NCBI GenBank assembly: GCA_002490705.1
Contig: DKUO01000027.1
Location: 1-54,695 of the forward strand
Reading direction: 5' to 3'
DNA: 54,695 nucleotides
Source: Lachnospiraceae bacterium UBA7202
GTDB lineage: Bacteria; Bacillota; Clostridia; Lachnospirales; Lachnospiraceae
Every line of letters starts with the position of its first letter. Position 1 is the stretch's first letter. The translations under genes and the position numbers were made by a program. The notes under the pieces were generated by a model. The model was not told the DNA's origin and did no database searches. It saw only the letters and a list, made by a program, of their open reading frames with translations. Positions 24,214-31,211 of this stretch are shown here, in pieces.

Positions 24214-24759
24214 TCAACGGTAAGTGATTCCCACGCCGGTATGAGGGATGATCGCGCTGTATGTGGCGTCGGCCACAAACAGTCCGATGGCAAGCGCTCC
24301 CAAAACCACCCTGCATTTCACGGGAATTTTTCTGTACACAGCATAAAACAGCGGGCTTGCCACCCACACCAACAGCATACCGCCCACGCCGAAAAGCAGA
24401 CTGCTCACCAGACAGATCCTGCCATGCAGATTGAAGAGCGCCCCACTGTAATCCCACCATTTGATCCCCCACTTGGTTTCCAGATACCATCCAGCCGCAT
24501 ATTCCAATATGGTGCAAAGCAGCATGGACAGAACAAAAATAAGCGCAGGCCTGTCACGCCATCTGTGAAACAGGATCTCCAGCATGACCGCGCCCATCCC
24601 GTAAATCGGAAGCCATGGTCCTGTCAAAAATCCCCGGTTGACATACATTTCATCCTTCACAAGATAGAGCAGGCCTTCCCACAACCAGCCGAAGACCGCT
24701 GTCAAAAAAAAGAGCCACACATAGTACATAAAATCTGCCCTGACCGCTTTTTCCTTCAC
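24214..24759 (-). CDS. CmpB-type putative ABC permease membrane protein
   Basis: About 181 residues from the GTG at 24759, chosen because AGAGG lies six bases upstream; the frame is open to 24810. Five to six hydrophobic helices, with landmarks FGWLWEGLLY, NRGFLTGPWLPIYGMGAV, EYAAGWYLE and WWDYSG that typify the ABC_trans_CmpB family of Firmicute membrane proteins. The ABC assignment is historical; the function is unknown and no ATPase is adjacent. It stands as a single-gene unit with a clear terminator. Confidence 0.8.
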   Translation of the reverse strand: MKEKAVRADFMYYVWLFFLTAVFGWLWEGLLYLVKDEMYVNRGFLTGPWLPIYGMGAVMLEILFHRWRDRPALIFVLSMLLCTILEYAAGWYLETKWGIKWWDYSGALFNLHGRICLVSSLLFGVGGMLLVWVASPLFYAVYRKIPVKCRVVLGALAIGLFVADATYSAIIPHTGVGITYR

Positions 24760-24874
24760 CTGTTTCCTCTCTTTCCCTTCTCTTTCCGGTTTTACCGGGT
24801 TAGTATACAATCTTTCTGCTTTTCTATTCCTTTTTCTTTTCCATAAAAATAGGATTATTTTCCTATTTCCCTCT

Positions 24875-24901
24875 TAAGAAAATGCTCCCGCAGGGCGATA
24901 T
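24875..24901 (+). promoter_or_regulatory. SigD/FliA-like promoter of the DUF6033-like gene
   Basis: TAAGAAAA, 11 bases, GGCGATAT. The spacing is exact and the -10-type block matches GCCGATAA at six of eight positions. A 7-bp hairpin (AGAAGGT/ACCTTCT) lies just downstream in the leader. Confidence 0.5.
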
Positions 24902-24987
24902 ATATGACAAGAGAAGGTTTTTACATACCTTCTGACAGGTAAACGGATTTACAAAATGAACAGGATAAGCTAAGGAGGGCTGAAATC

Positions 24988-25722
24988 ATGAACAATATGA
25001 ACGGTGTCGGCAGTTACAGCGCAATGCAGAAGAATCTTTACTCCTCTTCCGTGCAGAGCAGAAAAGCTGCTAAGACTGACGACAAGAAAACGGACAGCAC
25101 AAAAAAGACAAATAACGATTCCGTACAGTTGAGCGACAAGGCAAAGGCTCTTTTGCAGGAATTGAAAAAGACCTACAACAATGCGGATTTCTATGTCGCT
25201 GAATACGAGACCGAGGAGGAGGCCGCAGACTATCTCTCCCGTGGTTCTAAAGACTACAGCGTGTTGATTGATCCTGAAGAGCTGGAGCGGATGGCAAACG
25301 ACGACGAGGTAAAGAAACAGAACCTCTCCCTTTTGGATGAATCCCTCAACAAACTCGGCGAAATGAAAGAAGAGTTAAAGGAGACCGGCCGCGAGGACGA
25401 AGTCGTAACCCTCGGCGTAAACATCGGTAAAGACGGACAGGTATCCTACTTCGCAGAACTCGAGAAAGCCGGCGAGCGCACAAGGGAATTCGTAGACAAG
25501 ATCCGCGAGGACAAAAAGGAAGCTGCCAAGGAAGCTGAAGCGGAGAAAGCCGACAAGAATCCCAATCAGGGCAAGTATAATTACGAACACAGCAAACGGG
25601 CTACCGTCACCGCAAACAGTGTGGAGGACCTGTTCGAGCAGATCAAAAACTTTAACTGGGACAATGTGAAGGAAGAGACGACCATTCCCATGCCCGGCAG
25701 AAACTTTGACTTTACAATCTGA
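24988..25722 (+). CDS. DUF6033-like charged protein of unknown function
   Basis: A 244-residue soluble protein, very rich in Lys and Glu. The N-terminus MNNMNGVGSYSAMQKN and the segment NDSVQLSDKAKALLQELKK, followed by YYNNADFYVAEY-like residues, resemble the DUF6033 group from Lachnospiraceae. No signal, membrane segment or catalytic motif is seen. AAGGAGGG ribosome site, SigD-like promoter and a strong terminator mark a single-gene unit. LSDKAKALLQ recalls the -L-S- region of small flagellar proteins such as FlgM, but this is only a resemblance. Function unknown; I infer a motility-linked regulon from the promoter. Confidence 0.75.
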   Translation: MNNMNGVGSYSAMQKNLYSSSVQSRKAAKTDDKKTDSTKKTNNDSVQLSDKAKALLQELKKTYNNADFYVAEYETEEEAADYLSRGSKDYSVLIDPEELERMANDDEVKKQNLSLLDESLNKLGEMKEELKETGREDEVVTLGVNIGKDGQVSYFAELEKAGERTREFVDKIREDKKEAAKEAEAEKADKNPNQGKYNYEHSKRATVTANSVEDLFEQIKNFNWDNVKEETTIPMPGRNFDFTI

Positions 25723-25732
25723 CCTATTATAA

Positions 25733-25775
25733 AGGACCGCTCTCTGCGACGGATCGCGGAGGGCGGTCTTTTGTT
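25733..25775 (+). terminator. Terminator of the DUF6033-like gene
   Basis: Long hairpin closed by GACCGC/GCGGTC (25735-25740 and 25763-25768) with further inner pairing, followed by TTTTGTT. It also separates this gene from the convergent lipid cluster, whose last gene ends at 25778. Confidence 0.88.
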
Positions 25776-25777
25776 GC

Positions 25778-27328
25778 CTAAAATCTCTTAATCTTTTTTG
25801 TGGTATTCTTCTCAAACTCCGTATCCCGCAGCTTGACGTTAGTCACCCGCTTATAGAGGGGCGCGCCTTCATTATACGCGTCGACGATCCTGCGGATCTC
25901 GGCCTCCACATCCTTGATTTTTTTCTTGGACGCGTAATCCATATCCGGGAAAATCTCCGCCTCAATGACGCCGTCCTTCTCCCGCACCAGAACCTCCTGC
26001 ACAAGACGGGCGCTGCCGATCTTATTTTCCAGCTCCTCGGGAGATACATTTTCCCCGTTTGGCGTGATAATCAGATTCTTTTTTCTGCCCGTGAGGAAGA
26101 GGAAGCCGTCCTCGTCCACATAGCCGAGATCGCCCGTTTTCAGCCAGCCGTCCTCCAGCGTCTCCGCCGTCTCCTCAGGCATTTTATAATACCCCTGCAT
26201 GACGCTTGAGCCCTTCACCCACAGCTCTTCGTCCACCACCTTTACCTCACAGTTCGGCATACATTTGCCGATCGAACCTTCCTTTTTATCGTTCGGGCAG
26301 TTGGAACTGATCACAGGCGCACACTCCGTCATACCGTACCCCTGCAAAATGGTAATCCCATACTTCTCAAACCGTTTCAGGTAATCGGGATTTAAGTACG
26401 CGCCGCCGCTGCATATGGTGTGAAGCTGTTTGCCGAACACCTTTGCTTTTATGATCGGTGCAGGCAGCCAGTCCGTTTCCTCCAGCTTCTTGGCAAACGT
26501 CTCGATCATAAGGGGCACCATAAGAATGATATTCGGCTCAAAGAGCTTAATATTCTTTAACACCCGGAGAAGGGAATCGTTGATGCAGATCACCGAGCCC
26601 AGAGACGTGCCCTTTAAAATGTCCATGCTCAGGCAATAGGCATGGTGGATAGGCAGCACCGAAAGCAATACCATTCCCGGTTCAAAGCCCATATCCTGCG
26701 CGGTGGCGTTCTCCGCCAGATTCCTGTGGGTCAGCATAACGCCCTTACTCTTTCCCGTTGTACCGGAGGTAAACATGATGGTTGCCAGATCCTCCGGCTT
26801 CGGGCTGTGGGAAAAGCCGGGTTCATTCTCTTCCAAAAGCGTCTCAAACAACACGGCGCCCTCCGGGATTTCCTCTCCTGTCTCCGCCTGCCCCATGGCA
26901 ATCCGATGCTTCAATTTGGGGCACTTTTCCTTCGCCATCTCTGCCATGGCCGCCCGCGCCTTGTCATACACAAGCACCGTTGCATCCGCGCGGTCAACCA
27001 GTTCGCACAGCTCCTCCGCGGGAAGATTGGCGTCAAGCGGCACCGCCACGCTCCCGCTGTTTACCGTGCCGTAATAGGACACGATCCATGCGTAGGAGCT
27101 GTCACCCACAATAGCCACATGCGCTCCCTGCTCGCCCAGCTTTTCCAGAGCCGCCGAAAAGCGCTCGCTGTCCTCCCGAAGCTGACGGTAGGTTTTTGCC
27201 TCCACCACCGTCTCCTTTTTTCCGCCGCCCTTGTCCCGCTTTGCCTTGTAGCGGACCGCATCCTGCGGCCCGTACGCCTCGGAGGCCTTCACCAGAATTT
27301 CTCTTATGGTACTGCTGAATTCGTTCAT
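25778..27328 (-). CDS. AMP-forming acyl/aryl ligase of a lipid-conjugation cluster
   Basis: A 516-residue member of the adenylate-forming (ANL) superfamily. Motifs: FTSGTTGKSKG at 186-196, GYGMTE at 330-335, TGD at 398-400, GRKK at 414-417, and a C-terminal Lys-rich end NTTKKIKRF that fits the A10 catalytic-lysine motif. It should activate a carboxylic acid, most likely a fatty acid, as the adenylate and load it on the carrier protein encoded just upstream; CoA ligase activity is the alternative. The start overlaps the carrier stop by four bases (ATGA). Last gene of the five-gene cluster. No membrane segment is seen. Confidence 0.9.
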   Translation of the reverse strand: MNEFSSTIREILVKASEAYGPQDAVRYKAKRDKGGGKKETVVEAKTYRQLREDSERFSAALEKLGEQGAHVAIVGDSSYAWIVSYYGTVNSGSVAVPLDANLPAEELCELVDRADATVLVYDKARAAMAEMAKEKCPKLKHRIAMGQAETGEEIPEGAVLFETLLEENEPGFSHSPKPEDLATIMFTSGTTGKSKGVMLTHRNLAENATAQDMGFEPGMVLLSVLPIHHAYCLSMDILKGTSLGSVICINDSLLRVLKNIKLFEPNIILMVPLMIETFAKKLEETDWLPAPIIKAKVFGKQLHTICSGGAYLNPDYLKRFEKYGITILQGYGMTECAPVISSNCPNDKKEGSIGKCMPNCEVKVVDEELWVKGSSVMQGYYKMPEETAETLEDGWLKTGDLGYVDEDGFLFLTGRKKNLIITPNGENVSPEELENKIGSARLVQEVLVREKDGVIEAEIFPDMDYASKKKIKDVEAEIRRIVDAYNEGAPLYKRVTNVKLRDTEFEKNTTKKIKRF

Positions 27329-27552
27329 CCGTTGATCTCCTCCAAATAGTCTACCGCCTCCTGAACAGTGCGGATGCCTGCCGCCTTCTCCTGCTCGATC
27401 TCCACGTCGAAGGTGTCCTCCACCTCCCCCAGCATACTCATGAAGTCAAAGGAGGAAAAGCCCAGATCCTCCATAAACCGGGATTCCGGCTTGATATCCT
27501 CCCTCTTCACTTCCACATAATTCATAATGATTTCCGCCAATTGATCAAACAT
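27325..27552 (-). CDS. Stand-alone acyl/peptidyl carrier protein
   Basis: A 75-residue carrier protein. The phosphopantetheine site is Ser34 in DLGFSSFDF, with the usual acidic helix II after it. It differs from housekeeping AcpP (DSLD motif) and lies between the condensation and ligase genes, so it is dedicated to this pathway. AAAGGAGG ribosome site. It needs a phosphopantetheinyl transferase, none of which is encoded in the window, so a housekeeping AcpS or Sfp-type enzyme must act. Confidence 0.93.
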   Translation of the reverse strand: MFDQLAEIIMNYVEVKREDIKPESRFMEDLGFSSFDFMSMLGEVEDTFDVEIEQEKAAGIRTVQEAVDYLEEING

Positions 27553-27605
27553 GTTATGTCAACCTCCTTTTGTTCTACTTATAACAGTTCGGCTCACGCC
27601 ATTCA

Positions 27606-29003
27606 TCAGATCAGCTTTATGATATCACCGATCTTCAGGTTCGGGTTTTCCGTCCCCTTAAACATGATCTTACACATATAATAGTAAAAATGTTCCAGCG
27701 TCTCCCGGCTCACCGCCGCCACCTGATGTTCAAAATTGAAGTCCAGCCCGTTGTCGTCGGGACGGTGCATCACCGTCAGGTACATGGCCTGCGTGGTCGC
27801 CCCGTTGGGATACCACTTTGTCTTATATTTGACCTCTCCCAGCTGATTCAATCCCTTCTCCCGCAGCGTCATGGGCTGATAGGTCAGGGACATGGGCTCG
27901 TAGGTTGCCCCCTGCGGCGTATGGTAAAGCTTGCTTCTGTAACCAAAATATTCCACAGGATTGTAATTGGTATGACGGAATATTTCATTCTGTCCGTTTC
28001 GGATTGCCAAAATCCCCTCCATGAAGGTCTGCTCCTTGGACAAAATCGTCCGAAACGGGAACGAGTGAATCCTTGTGCCGCCGGACTTTTTCTCTGACAG
28101 CGTGGCGCGTCTTGCATAAGCCACGTTGATGGACACGTCGTCATTGTCATTCATTTTTTGCAGATAGGTACGGATTCCCATAATCAAAAGGCACTGCAAA
28201 GACACATGCTGCTCCTCGCAAAAACGCATCAGCCTCTGGGTCGGTTCCTCCTCCAAATGGAAAATGTCCAGGGCGGAATCCACATTTTTGGTGGCGGAAA
28301 ACGCCGCCCTTGTCCCGGGGAATTTCTTCCGCGCCTCCTCCAATTGGCCCGGCCCCTGTATGCCGTTAAAGATGGGCTCCGACTCTCCGATCAGTTTCTG
28401 GAAAAATTCTCTGTCACGGGCCTGGGCCTTACTCCCCGCCTCGTAGGCCAGATCCTTCTCCAGCTGTTCCACGAAGGAGCGCATCTCCAACGGGTAGGCA
28501 ATTCCCTCAAACTTGACGTTACAGTAAAGCTCAATCACATCCCGCAAAAAGCAGATCAGGGACTGGGCGTCCATCAACATGTGGTCCCCCAGCACATAGA
28601 GCCCCTGACAGCCGTCCGGCGTCTTGATCATCACCACCCGATTCATGGGGCTGTCCTGTCTTTGGAACGGCACTCTGGTCCACTCCGTCATGATCTCGGC
28701 AGCCTCCTCCATGGTTTTGCCCGTGAAATCCACATATTCGATATCGCGCTCTTCCTTCTCCACCAGATACTGATACCACTGCTCTTCCTCCTCGTCGTAA
28801 GCAAAGCGCACACGCATGGATTCACAGCGCTCGTAGGCCTTATAGACCGCCCTTTTCAATTCCTCAATATCCAGCTCATACTCAATGGTCAGGCTTGTTC
28901 CGATATTGACCACCTCTTTTTGGGGACAGAAATCCATATAATAAATATGAAACTTCTGTGCCACCGTCAGCGGATATGTTTTATAACCGTTTCTTGTTTT
29001 CAT
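27606..29003 (-). CDS. Free-standing NRPS-type condensation-domain protein
   Basis: A 465-residue protein with the condensation-domain fold and a slightly altered active-site motif, DHMLMDA at 140-146, where His141 and Asp145 match the second His and the Asp of HHxxxDG. It has no adenylation or carrier domain of its own. Free-standing C proteins of this type join an acyl group on a carrier to a free amine, giving an amide. Its ATG overlaps the hydrolase stop (TAATG), and the carrier gene follows after 53 bases. The likely reaction is acyl-carrier plus amine to fatty acid amide; the substrates cannot be read from sequence. Confidence 0.85.
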   Translation of the reverse strand: MKTRNGYKTYPLTVAQKFHIYYMDFCPQKEVVNIGTSLTIEYELDIEELKRAVYKAYERCESMRVRFAYDEEEEQWYQYLVEKEERDIEYVDFTGKTMEEAAEIMTEWTRVPFQRQDSPMNRVVMIKTPDGCQGLYVLGDHMLMDAQSLICFLRDVIELYCNVKFEGIAYPLEMRSFVEQLEKDLAYEAGSKAQARDREFFQKLIGESEPIFNGIQGPGQLEEARKKFPGTRAAFSATKNVDSALDIFHLEEEPTQRLMRFCEEQHVSLQCLLIMGIRTYLQKMNDNDDVSINVAYARRATLSEKKSGGTRIHSFPFRTILSKEQTFMEGILAIRNGQNEIFRHTNYNPVEYFGYRSKLYHTPQGATYEPMSLTYQPMTLREKGLNQLGEVKYKTKWYPNGATTQAMYLTVMHRPDDNGLDFNFEHQVAAVSRETLEHFYYYMCKIMFKGTENPNLKIGDIIKLI

Positions 29004-29980
29004 TATGCCATCGTCTCCTCCATAAATTTCGTCAATGCCTTCTCATAACTCTCCATATCTTTATAGTAGCTCTCCGCGTGGGCCGCTCCCTCCACGATCA
29101 GTTTTCTCTTCGGCGATGCGCAGTGTTCATAGATCTCCTCACACATAGCGGTGGGCACGAAGGTATCCGCCGAACCGTGTATAAACAGGATCGGCACATC
29201 AGCCTTCTCCACCTCCCTCTTTGCGTTGCACTCGTCCATGCCGTAACCCGCAAGCCGCCGGTTCACCAGATCCGCCCCCGGAATGATCGGAAACGCCGGA
29301 AGATGGTACATCGTGTGCAGCACATGGGTAAACACTTCCTTAGGGGAGGTAAAACCGCAGTCGGACACAATCCCCTTCACCTGCTCCGGCAGGGAAAGCC
29401 CGCTCAGCATGAGAAGCGTAGCCGCCCCCATGGAGGTGCCGTGCAAAAGGATTTCCGCCTCCTCGCCCAGCTCCCCGATCACCCAGTTGATCCACACAAG
29501 CGCGTCCTTTCTGTCAAGGCAGCCGAATCCGATATACTCTCCCTCGCTTGCGCCGTGAGCCCGGGCGTCCGGCAGAAGCATGGCAAAGCCTCTCTTCTGA
29601 TAATAATCCGACAATCCGATATAGTCGGACATTCCCTGACTGGTGTACCCGTGAAAACAGATCACCGCCTTTTTCTTCCCCGCACTCTGCTGCGCCGGGA
29701 AATAAGTGGCGTGCAGTTTCAGGCCGTCAAATGCAGTCTGCCACACATCGCTGTGGGGCCTTGCAAGCATAGCCGCCTTGCGCTCTTCAATAAGCGGCAT
29801 GTACTGGCTCCAATCCGTGCCCGCCATCTTGATCGTGCGCTCGGTCTTAGCCCTGCCTCGCTTCATGGTGCGCCCGTAAAAATAGGCGATCTCCCCGCCG
29901 CAGGCCGCCGCCGCAAGTCCCAATGCCGCCACCGTTTTTCCTAATACGCCGGTTCCTTTCCTTCCAGATTTTTTTCTCAT
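29003..29980 (-). CDS. Membrane-anchored alpha/beta hydrolase
   Basis: A 325-residue serine hydrolase. Residues about 10-35 are a hydrophobic anchor or signal (VLGKTVAALGLAAAACGG); the catalytic triad fits Ser183 in GTSMG, Asp272 in HGSAD and His301 in AAHAES, and FHGYTS supplies the oxyanion region. Its start overlaps the SCP2-like stop (ATGA) and its stop overlaps the condensation gene start. In the cluster it may release or supply fatty acyl groups (lipase or thioesterase) or hydrolyse the product. The family is broad, so the substrate is undetermined. Confidence 0.88.
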   Translation of the reverse strand: MRKKSGRKGTGVLGKTVAALGLAAAACGGEIAYFYGRTMKRGRAKTERTIKMAGTDWSQYMPLIEERKAAMLARPHSDVWQTAFDGLKLHATYFPAQQSAGKKKAVICFHGYTSQGMSDYIGLSDYYQKRGFAMLLPDARAHGASEGEYIGFGCLDRKDALVWINWVIGELGEEAEILLHGTSMGAATLLMLSGLSLPEQVKGIVSDCGFTSPKEVFTHVLHTMYHLPAFPIIPGADLVNRRLAGYGMDECNAKREVEKADVPILFIHGSADTFVPTAMCEEIYEHCASPKRKLIVEGAAHAESYYKDMESYEKALTKFMEETMA

Positions 29981-30357
29981 TTCTTCTTCGCCTTCTTTTC
30001 TTTCTGTTTCGCCGCCTGTATCTCCTTCTGCTTCGCCTCGATGATCTCCTTCAAACGCAGCGCCTTATCAATGTTGCCTTCCACCTTGAGCTTCTGGGTC
30101 GTGAACGCCCACACCGGGTCCATCTCCCCTGTGGCAATCTTTAAAAGCACCTCAGGCGCGCAGATGAATCTGGCGTCCCTGTCGTAATACTCATAAGGCT
30201 CCACACTGAGCTGCCCGTCCTTTACTTCCACATAAAAGGCGCCGCCCGCCTCCTCGTCCTCGATGTCAAATTCAAAAGCCAGATGCTCGTGAATGTCGCT
30301 CACATCCGCGCCCATGAAACGTCCCTTGATGTCATAGAAAAAATCTGCATATGTCAT
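29977..30357 (-). CDS. SCP2-like sterol/lipid-binding domain protein
   Basis: About 126 residues from MTYADFFYD; an ATG ten codons earlier is possible, but GGGAGAA lies directly before this one. The fold pattern (HLAFEFDIED, GAFYVEVKDGQLSVEP, ARFICAPEVLLKIATGEMDP, KLKVEGNIDKALRL) matches SCP2 domains, which hold fatty acyl chains or sterols in a hydrophobic tunnel. A Lys/Glu helix ends the protein. As first gene of the cluster it may carry the lipid substrate or product. Expression starts from the operator-bearing promoter shared with the divergent TetR gene. Confidence 0.85.
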   Translation of the reverse strand: MTYADFFYDIKGRFMGADVSDIHEHLAFEFDIEDEEAGGAFYVEVKDGQLSVEPYEYYDRDARFICAPEVLLKIATGEMDPVWAFTTQKLKVEGNIDKALRLKEIIEAKQKEIQAAKQKEKKAKKK

Positions 30358-30399
30358 TTCTCTCCCATCCTCCTCATGGTTTTCCACTTTTTTCTATTT

Positions 30400-30460
30400 T
30401 TCGACCATCAGTCGAACTCTACCTACTTAACATATCACAACTGTCGACCGGCGGTCAACA
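30400..30460 (-). promoter_or_regulatory. Lipid-cluster promoter with two TetR-type palindromes
   Basis: Site 1 TTCGAC-N5-GTCGAA (30400-30416) is perfect. Site 2 TGTCGACC-N3-GGTCAACA (30442-30460) has one mismatch and includes the minus-strand -35 TTGACC (30458-30453); the -10 is TATGTT (30434-30429), spacer 18. Both sites share GAC/GTC half-site cores, so one regulator could bind both. Confidence 0.7.
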
Positions 30461-30491
30461 TTTTATTTCAAAATTATTTTCCGGCAGGTGA

Positions 30492-30520
30492 TTGTCCGCG
30501 ACTTTAATCTGTGGTAAAAT
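30492..30520 (+). promoter_or_regulatory. tetR promoter
   Basis: TTGTCC (30492-30497), 17-base spacer, TAAAAT (30515-30520), giving a leader of about 40 bases to the ATG at 30568. It lies just beyond the second palindrome and so may escape strong autorepression. Confidence 0.6.
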
Positions 30521-30567
30521 GTAAAAACTACGCTAAGGCAAGTATTTCTGACAGAAAGGCACTCCCC

Positions 30568-31188
30568 ATGGCAGACACCAAAAAATACGACCTCATTTTA
30601 GATGCGCTTCAGCAGCTGATGGTGGACAAGAGCATACAGAATATCTCCGTAAGCGATATCGCTGCCAAGGCCGGCATCGGCAAGGGAAGCATTTACTATT
30701 ACTTTCCCTCCAAGGAAGCGATTCTTGACGCACTGATCCGGCGAAATTACGAAACGCCCCTGCAAACCGCCAAAAATCTGGCTGACCAGACAGACATTCC
30801 GCCCTTTACACGAATGGCAATGCTGTTTCAGGCCTGCCGCAGTTCCGCAGCAGCTTTTTTGAGGCAGAGCGGCGATAAGGCCCGAACGATCACCCAGCAG
30901 GAATCGGCCTATCTGCATCAGAAATATTTAAACTATCTGATCTCAGAGTTAAAACCCAATCTGGCCAAAATCATCAGTCAGGGCATTGAAGCGGGCGAAA
31001 TCCACTTTGACTATCCCGAGGCGCTGGCCGAGATTGTGTTGATCGTTCTGGGCGTTAAATTGAACAACACCTTTCTCTCCACCACACCGGAAGACTGTGA
31101 ATACACCATACGGGGATTGATCTCTTTACTGGAACAGGGCACGGGACTTCCCGAGGGAACGCTGAGTTATCTGAATTTAATAGAGTAA
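30568..31188 (+). CDS. TetR/AcrR-family regulator
   Basis: 206 residues from the ATG at 30568. N-terminal TetR helix-turn-helix: ILDALQQLMVDKSIQNISVSDIAAKAGIGKGSIYYYFPSKE spans about residues 8-48, with the canonical GIGKGSIYYYF recognition element. The rest is a helical ligand domain whose ligand is unknown. It is divergent from the SCP2/condensation cluster and sits 23 bases upstream of gnpA on the same strand, so it can control both sides. A fatty acyl ligand would fit the cluster but is inference. Confidence 0.92.
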   Translation: MADTKKYDLILDALQQLMVDKSIQNISVSDIAAKAGIGKGSIYYYFPSKEAILDALIRRNYETPLQTAKNLADQTDIPPFTRMAMLFQACRSSAAAFLRQSGDKARTITQQESAYLHQKYLNYLISELKPNLAKIISQGIEAGEIHFDYPEALAEIVLIVLGVKLNNTFLSTTPEDCEYTIRGLISLLEQGTGLPEGTLSYLNLIE

Positions 31189-31211
31189 GAAAAACAGGAA
31201 GGGAGGATCTT

